The notes under the pieces: model-generated
What the model was told of the DNA's origin: nothing
The model's input: only the letters and a program-made list of their open reading frames with translations
The model's database searches: none
Position numbers and translations under genes: made by a program
In this document: positions 41,130 through 51,610 of the stretch, piece by piece
Layout: every line of letters starts with the position of its first letter
Position numbering within the stretch: position 1 is the stretch's first letter
Assembly: GCA_026770025.1 (NCBI GenBank)
Contig: JAMXDE010000055.1
Coordinates: forward strand, 1 to 64,000
DNA length: 64,000 nucleotides
Direction: 5' to 3'
DNA from: Craspedostauros australis
Lineage: Eukaryota; Bacillariophyta; Bacillariophyceae; Mastogloiales; Achnanthaceae

Positions 41130-41190
41130 GAGGCTGCGCAGAATAGGATCAAGCAGCTCATAATATATATACATTGTACAGCGCAGCCTC
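41130..41190. terminator. Inverted repeat between convergent genes, copy 1
   Basis: gaggctgcgc (41130-41139) and gcgcagcctc (41181-41190), a perfect 10-bp stem around an A/T-rich 41-nt loop. It lies between the 3' ends of the receptor and P-loop genes and may mark transcript ends on both strands. A 3'-end role is inferred from position only. Confidence 0.4.
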
Positions 41191-41258
41191 CAGTATAAGT
41201 ATGTCACTACCACCCAACACACTGCTGCGCAGTGCAACGCAGTTGCTATACCAGTAGA

Positions 41259-43862
41259 TCAGAAACGGATGGTGTACAGCTCAGCGTCTCCCAGGCTGCC
41301 AGCACCATCACGTTTGGCACCGAAGAACGTGACCTCGTTGCCTTCGTCAAGCTCGTTCGAGGCATCAACAGTACTGCTGGTTGCATTCGATGAATCCACC
41401 ATCTCGTCATTTGTGCTGGACTTGCTGTGTCCCATCGATATGATGCTCTTGAACAGGGGGCTGTAGAGTCTGCATCCTTCTCTTCCTGTCTTCAAGGACG
41501 ATACGTCGATAATCACGGCTTCCTTCGCATCCGAGCCATCCCGACCAGTCTTGGTCATTCCATCCTTCTCAAAGTACATCGCGAGATGATCAAAGTCGGA
41601 TGGCGCAGAAATGGGAATGACGCCGTCAAGGGGGCCAAGGACCACCTGCGCCTTGCTTCTCTTGACATTTTCATCATCTATGCTATGTCGGCGCCAGTCG
41701 TGGTCTATGTTGGCATGCATTCCGAGAGTGTGCCACAGAATAGTCTTCATTTCAGGTCGGCTCATTTCCTTCACCGCCATGGAGGACATGATGGCACAGC
41801 TGACAAGGGTGCTCGCCATCGACCTGGACGCAAGAGACGTGTCTGTCAAAGATCCTTCCAACGAACCCTCATCCCTGCATCCCACCAGCATCCAAATACA
41901 TAGGAGCTGCATTGCGGGATCAACCTCGAATGGTAGAGGGCGGTTGATTTCATGATAGTCCCAAACATGATCTGTGAATGGAGATGGTGTTGTCATCTTG
42001 TAGCGATTGGCAAGCTCTCGCATTGGATACTTGTCTTCATCATCGAAGATCTCCAAGTCGATACCGTACTCCATACCATGCGCAATCATGCAAGCAGTTT
42101 TGTACGAATGCTTCCCTGTGTACCTTGACTGGAATAGATGGGTGGCGAGTACTCGTGCTGCCACCCTTGCCCGATCCCCAGGTTGGTCCAACAGTGCTTG
42201 CATCTCATTGGTCTGCATGAAGTTGTGGAGCACGGTGGAGATGAGCACATCCTGTCCTGCAGACGTTTGGTAGCACTGTGCTGTTGTGGAACAGAGCGCG
42301 GACAGCATGATCGATGCCATCGTTGGATTGTTCATCACGATGGTCTTCAGGATGGGGTGCTCACTCAGGCCTTCCCAAGAAGGGTATCGACCTTCATCAT
42401 GTTTGTACTGTTCGCACATGCCGTTGTAAGTCATTTCAGGTTCTCGAATGGCACATGGTCGGGTGTATACAACTCGACCTTGGCATTTATACGGTGGCAG
42501 TTCGACTACGCCATTCGTCACGACGGCAAATTGTACTTTGTATTGCGCAAATCCCACACTTTTAAGTTCCTGCCGTGCCACGGCGCCACCACAGCCCTCC
42601 GAGATGTATTCTGTGAGTTGACGTTCAAAATATTCTTTGTGGATGCATCTCGCGATCATATTGACAAGGTTTGTCAGGTGGTATGCATTGTCAATCGCGA
42701 TCATGAAAGTGAATTGTTCGCAGGCGGTGTCTGGGTCGCATCTCATGCGTCTCTGGATCCTGGCGCTTTCATCCATGACAACCAACTGTTCGTTCAGCTT
42801 CTTGATGACTTCGGGATGTTTCTTTGCAACTTCATGGATGTGCTTTTTCAGGAACTCGAGAACTTGGTCGGAGTCCCTATCGCCGTCCTTGCACGCAGGA
42901 ATGTCTTCCTCGATGCTCAGCATCATAGTCAGACAGCCTTTGCGAAGGTAGGAGCTCGCTGCGAGATCGATGCTCTTCCCTGTGCCGCTTGCAGAAAGGT
43001 ACACAAACATTTTGGGAATTTGAATTATTCCGTGGCAGTATTCTGACAAGTCTGGCCGATCCAAGCGTAGAAGGCGCAGCTCATTGATATACTTCTTGAG
43101 TTTCGAATCGCCTTCTCCAATGTAGCTCGTTGTCTCGATAGTTGTCCTGTAGTGAGGTCCAGCGCGAATCACAAGATACCGGGGTGGAAAGGACACCGGC
43201 GGTTTCACAACTTGCTTCGGTGGGAGCTTGACCACCTCAACAGGGCTTGCTGTATCAGCCGTATCAGCCTTGCTGCTGTGGTCTGGCTCATGGATGTGAC
43301 CGATGATCTTGCTCGCATGTTCCTCCCATTTGAGCCACTTGAAAAGGAGGTTGGATGGGAACGTGGTGACGAAACGTTCGCAATCAGAGGAGACCTGAGA
43401 CGGAGTGCGGTCAAAGCCTCTCACACTTCCAATGATCATGTATCTCGCACCTTGCACACCCTTGTGGAGTTCTTGAGGGTGGGGCTTCAACTTCTCTCTC
43501 ATCGTGGCCTCATCCAGCTTGTGATTCCAGATCCCACGGTCGTTGAAGAGCACCTCGCATCGGATGGCATCGTAAAGGATCTTGTTGGCTGGCTTGGTGC
43601 CATCCTGACCATCCGTAAACTCAGAGTCGTAGGTGGCTTTGGCAGTTCGGTTCTTGGTGAGGATGGCATTGAGCTGCTTGTCGAAGTCACTGAATGAGAG
43701 TGGCGATGCTGGATCAACCAGCTGCTTCTTCAGCTCGCTCAGAGCTTCATCGTTCGCCTTCAGGAATCGATATGGGTCACTCTCCGCCATGTTTTCTGCA
43801 TGTGGTTTCGATTCACTGTGTGCGCTCATCTTCGTGTTCATGGAGAGGCTGCATGGATGCAT
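41259..43862 (-). CDS. P-loop NTPase-like protein of unknown family, copy 1
   Basis: A protein of 867 residues from ATG 43862 (the frame is open four codons more, only to a TTG). A Walker A motif SASGTGKS lies near residue 292, preceded by a strand (MFVYL). A possible Walker B is QLVVMDES about 70 residues later. The N-terminal 280 residues hold an arm with FLKANDEALSELKKQL, a WLKWEEHASKIIGHI helix and Pro-rich KLPPKQVVKPPVSFPP. The C-terminal half is helical with Met/Ala-rich segments (MASTLVSCAIMSSMAVKEM) and ends in an acidic Ser-rich tail. The header-plus-P-loop layout loosely recalls Crinkler/RHS-type proteins, but I cannot show kinship. No membrane segment or signal peptide. It converges with the receptor, 294 bp apart at the 3' ends. 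Confidence 0.7.
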   Translation of the reverse strand: MHPCSLSMNTKMSAHSESKPHAENMAESDPYRFLKANDEALSELKKQLVDPASPLSFSDFDKQLNAILTKNRTAKATYDSEFTDGQDGTKPANKILYDAIRCEVLFNDRGIWNHKLDEATMREKLKPHPQELHKGVQGARYMIIGSVRGFDRTPSQVSSDCERFVTTFPSNLLFKWLKWEEHASKIIGHIHEPDHSSKADTADTASPVEVVKLPPKQVVKPPVSFPPRYLVIRAGPHYRTTIETTSYIGEGDSKLKKYINELRLLRLDRPDLSEYCHGIIQIPKMFVYLSASGTGKSIDLAASSYLRKGCLTMMLSIEEDIPACKDGDRDSDQVLEFLKKHIHEVAKKHPEVIKKLNEQLVVMDESARIQRRMRCDPDTACEQFTFMIAIDNAYHLTNLVNMIARCIHKEYFERQLTEYISEGCGGAVARQELKSVGFAQYKVQFAVVTNGVVELPPYKCQGRVVYTRPCAIREPEMTYNGMCEQYKHDEGRYPSWEGLSEHPILKTIVMNNPTMASIMLSALCSTTAQCYQTSAGQDVLISTVLHNFMQTNEMQALLDQPGDRARVAARVLATHLFQSRYTGKHSYKTACMIAHGMEYGIDLEIFDDEDKYPMRELANRYKMTTPSPFTDHVWDYHEINRPLPFEVDPAMQLLCIWMLVGCRDEGSLEGSLTDTSLASRSMASTLVSCAIMSSMAVKEMSRPEMKTILWHTLGMHANIDHDWRRHSIDDENVKRSKAQVVLGPLDGVIPISAPSDFDHLAMYFEKDGMTKTGRDGSDAKEAVIIDVSSLKTGREGCRLYSPLFKSIISMGHSKSSTNDEMVDSSNATSSTVDASNELDEGNEVTFFGAKRDGAGSLGDAELYTIRF

Positions 43863-44688
43863 AGTGGGTGGCAAGAGGACAAGGGATGGTCGTTTCTGAC
43901 CATCGTTGTTGCGGAGTCGTGAGTTTTTATGCGAGTGTGGCGAAGACAGGGGTCGTGAGAGCAGCCATGGCTCTGTGCCAACGACGTTGAATGATCTTCA
44001 TGGTCAAGTCAGGGCAACAGCTGAGAGATGCATGATTGTGGACTTACAAGCGGATTGTATTTTGTGGGCTTTGTCTCTGATGGGCTTTGTTGTTGTTGTT
44101 ATTGTCGTTGGATGAGCGATGTGCGAATGATGGAGCGCCAAGGAGTGCTGCAAGTCTGGTACGAGTACGAGCATGATGGCAGCATGTGTAGCAGGACGAG
44201 TATGGTAGGGTGTGGGGCAATGCGATGCAAGTCCGTGAGATGCGATGGATGGTGATGCGATGGATGGTGATGCGATGCATGGTAACACACGGGAAGCGGC
44301 AGTCGAGTAATACAAGTGCCCAAGTTGTGAGACTTGAGCAACGGCTGTATCGTTTTGTGTCTGTATCTCTCTTCACTCGCACCTTGGTCTACTCGCAGAG
44401 TAAGACTGAACGTTGCGGCAGTATCGCACGAACCATTCACTTCCAACCGATCAAAGGAATTTCGGGTTTTTCTGGGATCACAGGAAAACCTCAGTTGGAA
44501 GGATCTGATCAACACGGTCACTGCTCACCGTGGAAGGTGAAAGATGTCATGAGCAACATCTGATCGAGTACGAGTAGGTATAACATTGGTGGGAGTATCA
44601 CCATGTGAAGAGCGTGGGTACTCATAGGAAGTGCAGTATGGTAAGCGTGCTCTATTGGATTGAGTTGACTCGTGTTGAATCGGAGTGT
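43863..44688. other. Upstream flank of P-loop gene, inside copy 1
   Basis: About 0.8 kb, no supported gene. It contains a 15-bp tandem repeat (44241-44282) and is conserved in copy 2. Confidence 0.5.
44241..44282. repeat. 15-bp tandem repeat tgcgatggatggtga
   Basis: Two full units plus a partial third. Copy 2 of the duplication (56037-56063) has one full unit plus the partial, so this is a variable-number repeat that changed after the duplication. Confidence 0.8.
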
Positions 44689-45071
44689 ACGTGCGTGTGT
44701 ACGTTTGCCTGCTTCCTGCCGTTGCGCTGCAACGTGCCTCGTTGGCTGCACACCAGGTTTGTATTGAGATTTTGCAGTACTGTTCCCATGTTTGTGAAAG
44801 GACCACGCTCTGAGCTCTAAGTATGGCATGATCGTGTGCACTCATCCTCGTTCTCTGGTGCTCCTTGTAGATACGTAGATACGCACTGACACTTTACGAA
44901 AGTATGCGTGTGATGGAACGCCAAGCGGGTGTGCATGGAGTATCACAGCATCGAGTGTTATGATGGTCATGAAAATCGTGGACGACAGCGTATGGGTGAC
45001 GGCTTGGCGTGCTCGCACTGGTGCTTGTGGGAGGTCTTGAGAATGCTCTCCTCTCCTCGACTCTACGAGCA
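44689..45071. other. Intergenic, nothing recognised
   Basis: Between the right edge of copy 1 and the PP2C gene. A stretch near 44905-44935 (gtgatggaacgccaag) resembles 44128-44143 inside the duplication, perhaps an older echo of the same flank. Confidence 0.4.
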
Positions 45072-45176
45072 TCATGGTTCGTATCGTCCAGATCTTGCGG
45101 CTGGGTTACCGCAGCTCTTGAGGTCCACCACAATGACAGAGAAGTTGTCTGTTGAACCGCAGGATCTGTGTTGTCG

Positions 45177-45207
<31 letters not shown>

Positions 45208-47063
45208 GGAAGGGTGATGGAAGTAGCGCAAGAATGAATGGAAAGGCGAGGGGTGTGAGATGAGTCGAATCAAGTTGAAATGCGGGGTAGTGCTGTGTTT
45301 GTTGCGCATAGCTTGCGAGAGATTGATGGACTTACTTGGCATGTTCACAAAGATTTCTGGCTGCCCACTTGAACCGGTTGGTGTCGATCTGCAGCTTGCC
45401 GTCCTCCATGACGCACGATGATGCGATGACGACATGCGCCGCCTCTTCGTTGTCCATGACATCCCAGATGCCATCGGATGATAATATGAGGAACCAATCA
45501 TCCTCTCCGATGTCGTACTCGCAGACCTCTGGCTCTGCCGTGTCGTAGGGTTTGAGCGAGGCATCGCCAACGCTGCGTGACGCGGCCAGCAATCCCTCGA
45601 CGCGCCATCGACCCCAATAGATGACGCGATCGCCCAGGTCTGATATTCTCCTTGTCTCGTCAGGCATTCCGGGCTTGTGATCTCGGCTGAGCCTGACCAC
45701 GGTTCCGTCCCGTCGCACCACGATGGCTCTGGAATCTCCCGCGTTGGCACACACGATCCGTCCGCCTCCCACCAAGGTGACGACGCACGACGTTGAGCCG
45801 TCCGGATTGCCGGTGGCGACAAAGTCTTCGTCAATGGCGTCGGATGCATTCTTCATGGCGTAGCCCAGATCGAAGGGATACGCCTTCTCGTTGCGCACGT
45901 ACGATGACCGCCAGTCCGCGCAGTACTGGCTCGCCTTCTCTCCCCCGTGACCATCGTAGACACCGACCCATGTGAGCGGCATCTTGAGACGTCTGTTCTT
46001 GCGGTTGCCAAAGGTGACCTCCACCCCTGCGTCGGCCTCCGTTGGGTTGCGCACAGCCACAGGACTGATCTCTACCTGCACAGCGCCCATGTCCTCAATT
46101 GAATATCTGCGTAGAGTATAGTGTGTACGAGTTGAATGGGTGTTGTGTGGTATCGCATGGCGTTGTGTAGCATCATCGTGTAGTGACGCAGTGATGGTTG
46201 ATTGGAGCAGAAAATCCGACAGAGTGGAGTGGAGCGGAGAAAAGAGTAGATGGATGGTTCATGTGAGATGATCGTTGACGGGCAGAGTACGCAGAGTAGA
46301 GCAAGTGATTGATTCAACGAGGGATTAAACCAGAGCGACCTTGGTTTGACATTGGTTTCGCTTGGGCAGCAGAGATATGAAACGGGATATGTATGTACGT
46401 ATGGGTACATTGCACGTTGCACGTGGCACACGCATACACTCACCTGTCTTCCATGTAATTCCTGCAGCCCGTGTCACTCCAGTGACTGACGTTGATATGA
46501 ATGTTGTTGGGCCGCAGCTGGCGGCGTTCCAAGACCGTGGGCCCCTCAGGCTACTTCTCGGAGCCATCCCCGATCGATGTTCTCAACGATTAGCATACTC
46601 TGGTGATGTCCCTGGCGAGCGCAGCCGGCGTGCTTCCCATGAAATCGCCCGCTTCTGATGCCAGCGGCGATGGTGGGGTCGTGGCCTCCGTGTCGCTTTC
46701 CCCTCCCTTGCTGCTGCTGGTGGTGTTGGCGCCTCTGAGGAACTTGGGCATGACGACGCAGCTCCTCGTGTTGAAGCCTTTGACTCGCATGCAGTGATCG
46801 CGGTAGGACTCGCCTGGATCGGAATCGTACGGATCGCATTCATCATCCGGAAGCTTGACTTTTCGTCTCGATTTGGGCGCGTTGGAATCTGGTGACACGG
46901 ATGCTGAGGGGGAGGTTGACTTCTTCGCCTTCCGTCTTTGGCGTCTGTCCCATGCGGACTGCATGCGTCCCTTCTGTGGGGACGGGGACGGCGTCGCCGC
47001 CGACGATGACGACTCGGATGCGTCCGACGGTGCTGCGCTCCTTCCTCTTCGAAACGGTGCCAT
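45072..47063 (-). CDS. PP2C-family protein phosphatase, 4 exons
   Basis: Exons on the minus strand: 46599-47063, 46444-46550, 45336-46106 and 45072-45165. The 1437-nt sum gives 478 residues in one frame. The N-terminal 150 residues are a Ser/Arg/Lys-rich, disordered extension. The catalytic domain then runs in order: GCRNYMEDRYSIEDMG (split over exons 2/3), WVGVYDGHGGEKAS with the metal-binding Asp/Gly pair, CANAGDSRAIV, LSRDHKPGMPDE, AASRSVGD, FLILSSDGIWDV, and the last exon GSTDNFSVIVVDL. These are the standard PP2C motifs, for a Mg/Mn-dependent Ser/Thr phosphatase. Intron 1 is only 48 bp (GTATGC...GTAG); introns 2 and 3 are 337 and 170 bp, with GTGAGT and GTAAGT donors. Intron 3 holds a (ttg)n run. 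The gene sits between the two duplication copies and is itself single. Confidence 0.83.
45171..45207. repeat. (ttg)n microsatellite in a PP2C intron
   Basis: About twelve ttg units just upstream (on the minus strand) of the acceptor of the last intron. On the gene's strand it reads (caa)n. Confidence 0.85.
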
Positions 47064-48256
47064 GTTGTTGCTGCTGTTGTTTGTGGTGGGAGCATCGCCT
47101 TTTCTTTCGCCAGAACGGCGCAGCGGCTGTGTGTTGTGTTGGGTGATCTCGTCTTGGGAGTTGGTGGCAACGGAAGAAGGACAAGGAGAGGGGAGAAGGT
47201 GTCAGGAATCGGGTGTTCTGAAATACCGCATTGCCGCACCTCCCAAAAGTAGGGAGTCGAGCGTCGTGAAACGACATATTACCGCACCCCCCTCCCTACT
47301 TTGGATCTTTGTGAGAGCAAACATGTGAGCCGCACGCGTTTCGAGGAAGAGAACGCCATGTGCCGAATGCGAACCTGACCGTGACGTCCGTGACTTCAAT
47401 GCAGGAATGGAAATCATATGTGTATGTCACAGGGGGCGGTGATACTGGATTCGTGACCAGCATCACAATACACGCGACTATGGCCCCATGTCACAATGAA
47501 TAAGAAAAGAGTATTCGAGACATGCCAATGTCACGAAGTGTGTGATGGCCTGTGAACGAATCACTGATGACGAACCAGTGAAGGACTGGTGAAGCATCAG
47601 TGAAGCACTGGTGAGGTATTGGAGAAGTATCGGAGAGGTATCGGAGAGGATCGGAGATGTCCATGATGAGAAGCTTGGAAAGCAATCATCCAAGCTGTTC
47701 TAGTGAAGCATGGCAGACTGCAATCCAATCGAATGGAATTAGCCAAGTGATGCCTGTGATTCAGCAATGTTTAAGCCAACAAAACTATCAGAGGCAAGAC
47801 AACGTGATGAGTGCATAGACATGGGGAACTTGGTGGTGCATGTGTGTCCATGATGAATTTATGATGAATGCAAGATGAATGCATGCTAGACCAGCAGATG
47901 AACCCATGGAGGCCTCAGAAGGAGATTGAACTTTGGAAGTTGAGAGCAATGAAGAGCTCACAGTTCAGAGAAGTAGATTCTAACAAATGATTAGCTTTCT
48001 ACTATCATCATCACCCCGGATTTTCAACAAGAAAGCACAAGCCCATCTCTATCTCAACACACCTTCACCAACCTCTCTCTCTCTCTCTCTCTTTGAGCCA
48101 GCAGGACAACATCTCTGTCAACTCAAGTACGGAACACAGCACATCCTTCCTTTGAGGTTCATCAAGTACATGCATTCTTCCTTGAGCTTTGCTTTGGTCG
48201 ACACAGCAACGCGAAGTCAGCAAAGCAAGGAAGACAACAAGGCAACAAGGCAACAA
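47064..48256. other. Intergenic; repeat fragment and degenerate tandem repeats
   Basis: About 1.2 kb between the PP2C start and the left edge of copy 2. It holds a fragment related to the 787-bp element (47200-47250), a nested inverted repeat (ccaaaagtagggag / ctccctactttgg, 47240-47300), a run of gtgaagcac/cggagaggta repeats at about 47560-47660, and a (ct)n tract at 48072-48093. Confidence 0.5.
47200..47250 (-). repeat. Fragment related to the end of the 787-bp insertion
   Basis: tgtcaggaatcg...attgccgcacctcc...cccaaaa at 47200-47250 matches the complement of the right end of 48733-49519 (with small gaps). It shows that the insertion belongs to a repeat family. The rest of this copy is not recognisable. 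Confidence 0.65.
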
Positions 48257-48732
48257 GGCAACACAGCAACTACAAAACAAGCTTGAGTAGACGGCACATA
48301 CTACTACACACACTCATGTACAACAACAGACACAGCCTCGATACGATACACACAACAGCAATCAACATGTCGGACTACGCTCCGACCAACGAGAACCACG
48401 CTGGTGGCAACAGCAGCACTGGCGGCGGCAACGATGGATCGAATGGTGTGGATACAGTATCCCAGCAGGACAAGGTGCTCCAAGCTCCAACCACCATCCG
48501 CATCATGACCTGGCGTGCCACGTAAGCCACTCTGCATCCCTACGTGGAGCTGTACAACAACCAAACAGCAGCAGCTTCATCGATGCCCACGAAGCCACCG
48601 ACCATCGAATTCATCTCCTTCCCCACCATCCAGATGCTCGAGCTGGAGCTCAGCAGGCATCAGCAATGCCAGAGCTACGACCAATCATTGATGTACGACG
48701 CCTTCATCATGCCAACCAATTCGATGGGAACG

Positions 48733-49519
48733 TGTTGGAAATCCGGGGTTATAGTATAGTCTAATGCTAATTAAACTGAACCATTTTAGAACTGTGAGAA
48801 CAACAACTTCATTTCTCGTTTCCTCAAGTCGCTTGCCCACGATGATGCTGGTGGCACCCTGTAGTTGCTCCTGCATTCATCATAGCAAACCTCCTCTATC
48901 ATTCACATCTAATTTCTCATTATAGGTGCATTTCATCATGCTCATCCATTGAGGTTTCCTCCTACACTCCTGCAGTGCATGCATATCGATGCTGGATTCA
49001 CTCTCTTCCGATCAGGCATCCATCACTCATTCAGTGCGCTCTTCCGTGTTGTTCACTCACTCTTCTCACATGTTCACTGGAGGCCACACTTGGTTCAGAA
49101 CATGGAGTTCTGGCACGATCAGTCCAGTGCTTCGATGATGTTCCAGTCCGCGCTTTGTTCTCCTTTGTCGGTTCTCTGTCAGTCACATAATCATGTTCTG
49201 GGTTCTGAGTGACACAACATTGATAGCGTATTCGCATAGATGTTTGGTTCAACCAGTCAACCATCGTTCTTGGAACACTTCGGTGTTCCAGTCTCCCTAT
49301 TGCATCCATCGTTCGCCATGTTGGTTCGTCAATCATCTCAAACATGTCACACCAATAGTATGTCCGTTGTCCGTCATATTCTTGACACACAGAGGAGGAA
49401 GGTTCACAATTGATTTGGGAGTGTGTCCGACTTTGGTTTATTGGTCGGTCTATTTTTGGGAATATGGAGGTGCGGCAATATAGGGTATTACGACATAGTC
49501 GCACCCTCGATTCCTGACA
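48733..49519. mobile_element. 787-bp non-coding insertion, solo-LTR-like (or TIR element)
   Basis: Absent from copy 1, which shows the empty site atgggaacgctgg. Flanked by ggaacg at 48727-48732 and 49520-49525 (6-bp target duplication; 5 bp if the element ends one base later). It begins tgttggaaatcc and ends gattcctgaca, the TG...CA ends of an LTR. The end sequences also match as an imperfect inverted repeat over about 35 bp, longer than usual for LTRs, so a TIR element is possible. No coding capacity. As an LTR relic it would be a solo LTR. Confidence 0.75.
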
Positions 49520-51082
49520 GGAACGCTGGCGCAGAATGCTCCCATCCAGAACCTCCGCACCCTCCACCATTCCATCCAGCATCAGCATCAGAATGATAGC
49601 AGCGATAGTAGCAGCAGCAACAACAGCAACAACGACGACAAGGCGGAGGAACCATTCTTCCTCGACAACCTCTTGCCCTACTACCAGAACCATGCCTCCA
49701 AGTACGACCAGCACAATTACGCAGTCCCCCTGCTCGGCGGTTCCCAATTCGTCCTCATCTATCGCAAGGATTGGTTCCAGCAGAAAGGCATCGACCAGCC
49801 TCCTAGAACGTGGGAGGAATACAACACCGTTGTGGAAGCCTTGCATTCACCGCCGGCGTTCGGAAGCTGTTTGGGACGGCTCTCAGATGACTCCTACCTC
49901 TCCATCATGATGCTCACGTCGTTGACGCAGACCGTTTCGGATGCGACTGCAGGCGCGGATCAGCAATCTCGAGCAGACGCAGCCTACTGGTTGCAGCTCG
50001 ACGACAATCCGGACGGCAGCTCTGCACTCGACAACAGCACATTGGACGACGCGGTCAAGGCGCTCCTCATTTCCGACAAGTCGCTGTCGCCCATACAGCT
50101 GCGAGAAGCTGTGCCGAAGGTGCTGGAATGGATGGAAGGGCAGCACATGTACGGCCATCCGCATGAACTCACATCCACCGCAGCCGATCTCAATGTGATG
50201 GCGCTGCTCGATGGCACGTGTGGCATGACCATCACAGACCAATATCCCACGGACATCCTCGAGGATACGGAGCGATTCGGCATTGCCTCGATACCGGGTT
50301 CGTCCACCATTGTGCGACAGAACACGCCCACAGCCTGCACGCAATCCACATGCAACAAACAGGACGCGGAGCTGGGCTGGATCAACCGGGTCGGTGTGTC
50401 ATCCTCCTCCGCGCCGCTTGGCATCATCTCCTCCACCACAGCCAAAGCACAGCAGCACCACGCTTTCCAATTCCTTGAATTCCTCTCCATGCGAAGCAAC
50501 GAATTGCAAATCGGCACCCAGGATCCATCGGACTCGACTGCCGTGATGGATGCCGGATCCAATGAAACCTCGATTGCGTCGCAATCCGCAACTCCATCCA
50601 CGCAGCATCAACCGCTCTGTCAATCGCAGCTGGATGACCTTTCCACCGTCTATCCGCACTACGTGACAGTCATCGAAGATGTGGTCCAGCAATCCTCCGA
50701 CGCCAACATCGCCAGTCCGCCACGCATCCCAATGGCGATGCAATTTTGGGACACGCTGGACAGCAGCGCAAGAGAATACCTGACGCAGACGTCGCTTCTG
50801 AAGAATTCAACCACGGTATCATCCAGACAACAGGTCGCCACCCGCATCGAACGATCATGGGAGACGATCATCGACCAACACGACGCTCGCCCGCTTCCAA
50901 CCCTGCTGACCAAGCCTCATCTCCCAATGTCCATCTGGTACCAGAAATCGTTGAATCAATTCGAACCGACCCCACGCGACGAGAAGGGCATCGACCCTGT
51001 CATCCTGACGGGAGGTTGGGCCTTGGCCATCATCTCCATTGTCGTGTCGCTGTACATGGCGGCCTGGGTCGTTCGCAACCGC

Positions 51083-51610
51083 TAATAGAGCTAAACTAGT
51101 AACCACCTTAGTGAGAGAGACTACAAATCATCCGACTTGTCAGCATTCCAGTAGGTCGAACGGACACTTCGCCGAACCCCACGTTTGGAGACAGATCCAG
51201 AACCTTGAAGCGGATCTTTGGAATTCGTGTCAGGGAACCAATGGGGTTCCGATAACCAAGTTTCTGACACCCACCATCGCCAAAACGCCGACGCACGGAA
51301 CCAAAGCCACAACAACGAGCATCATCGCCCATTGTCTCTCACAGAACCCAGACGACGGATCTTGACCCACGGTACTTGGGCTACACAACCCACACGCATT
51401 GTCATACAGGACATCACAGGAGATTCCTCTCGAAGAGAAGAACCATAGCACTAATCTCATAATCCGCACGTTTCTTCACCATCTACCAGTATTCTAAATT
51501 GACTACTTGTGGAACAGAAGACTCTCGTCCGGATCGCTTGCCAGTCAAGCCTCTGCCTACAGCTAAAGAACAGCCAACAAGACAACAGCCATTACGTTTG
51601 GGCTCTATTA
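51083..51610. mobile_element. 528-bp MITE-like insertion with TIRs
   Basis: Absent from copy 1 (empty site gcaaccgccgcgaac). Target duplication accgc at 51078-51082 and 51611-51615. Terminal inverted repeat taatagagc / gctctatta is perfect for 9 bp and continues imperfectly for about 20 bp. No coding frame of note inside. The size, TIR and lack of coding sequence fit a non-autonomous DNA transposon. A 5-bp duplication with these ends does not clearly match a superfamily I know. Confidence 0.85.

Larger units (their letters stand above)
37730..44688. repeat. Segmental duplication, copy 1 (about 7 kb)
   Basis: Direct repeat of 48257-56469. It contains a receptor gene (plus) and a P-loop gene (minus) plus their flanks. 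Identity by eye is mostly above 95%, outside a few patches in the P-loop gene. Homology fades at caagcttgagtagac on the left and stops at cggagtgt on the right. Confidence 0.92.

Noticed and set aside
42138-43046. 302-codon plus-strand frame inside the P-loop gene
   Set aside because: Complement of the intact 867-residue frame, and repeated in copy 2 for the same reason.
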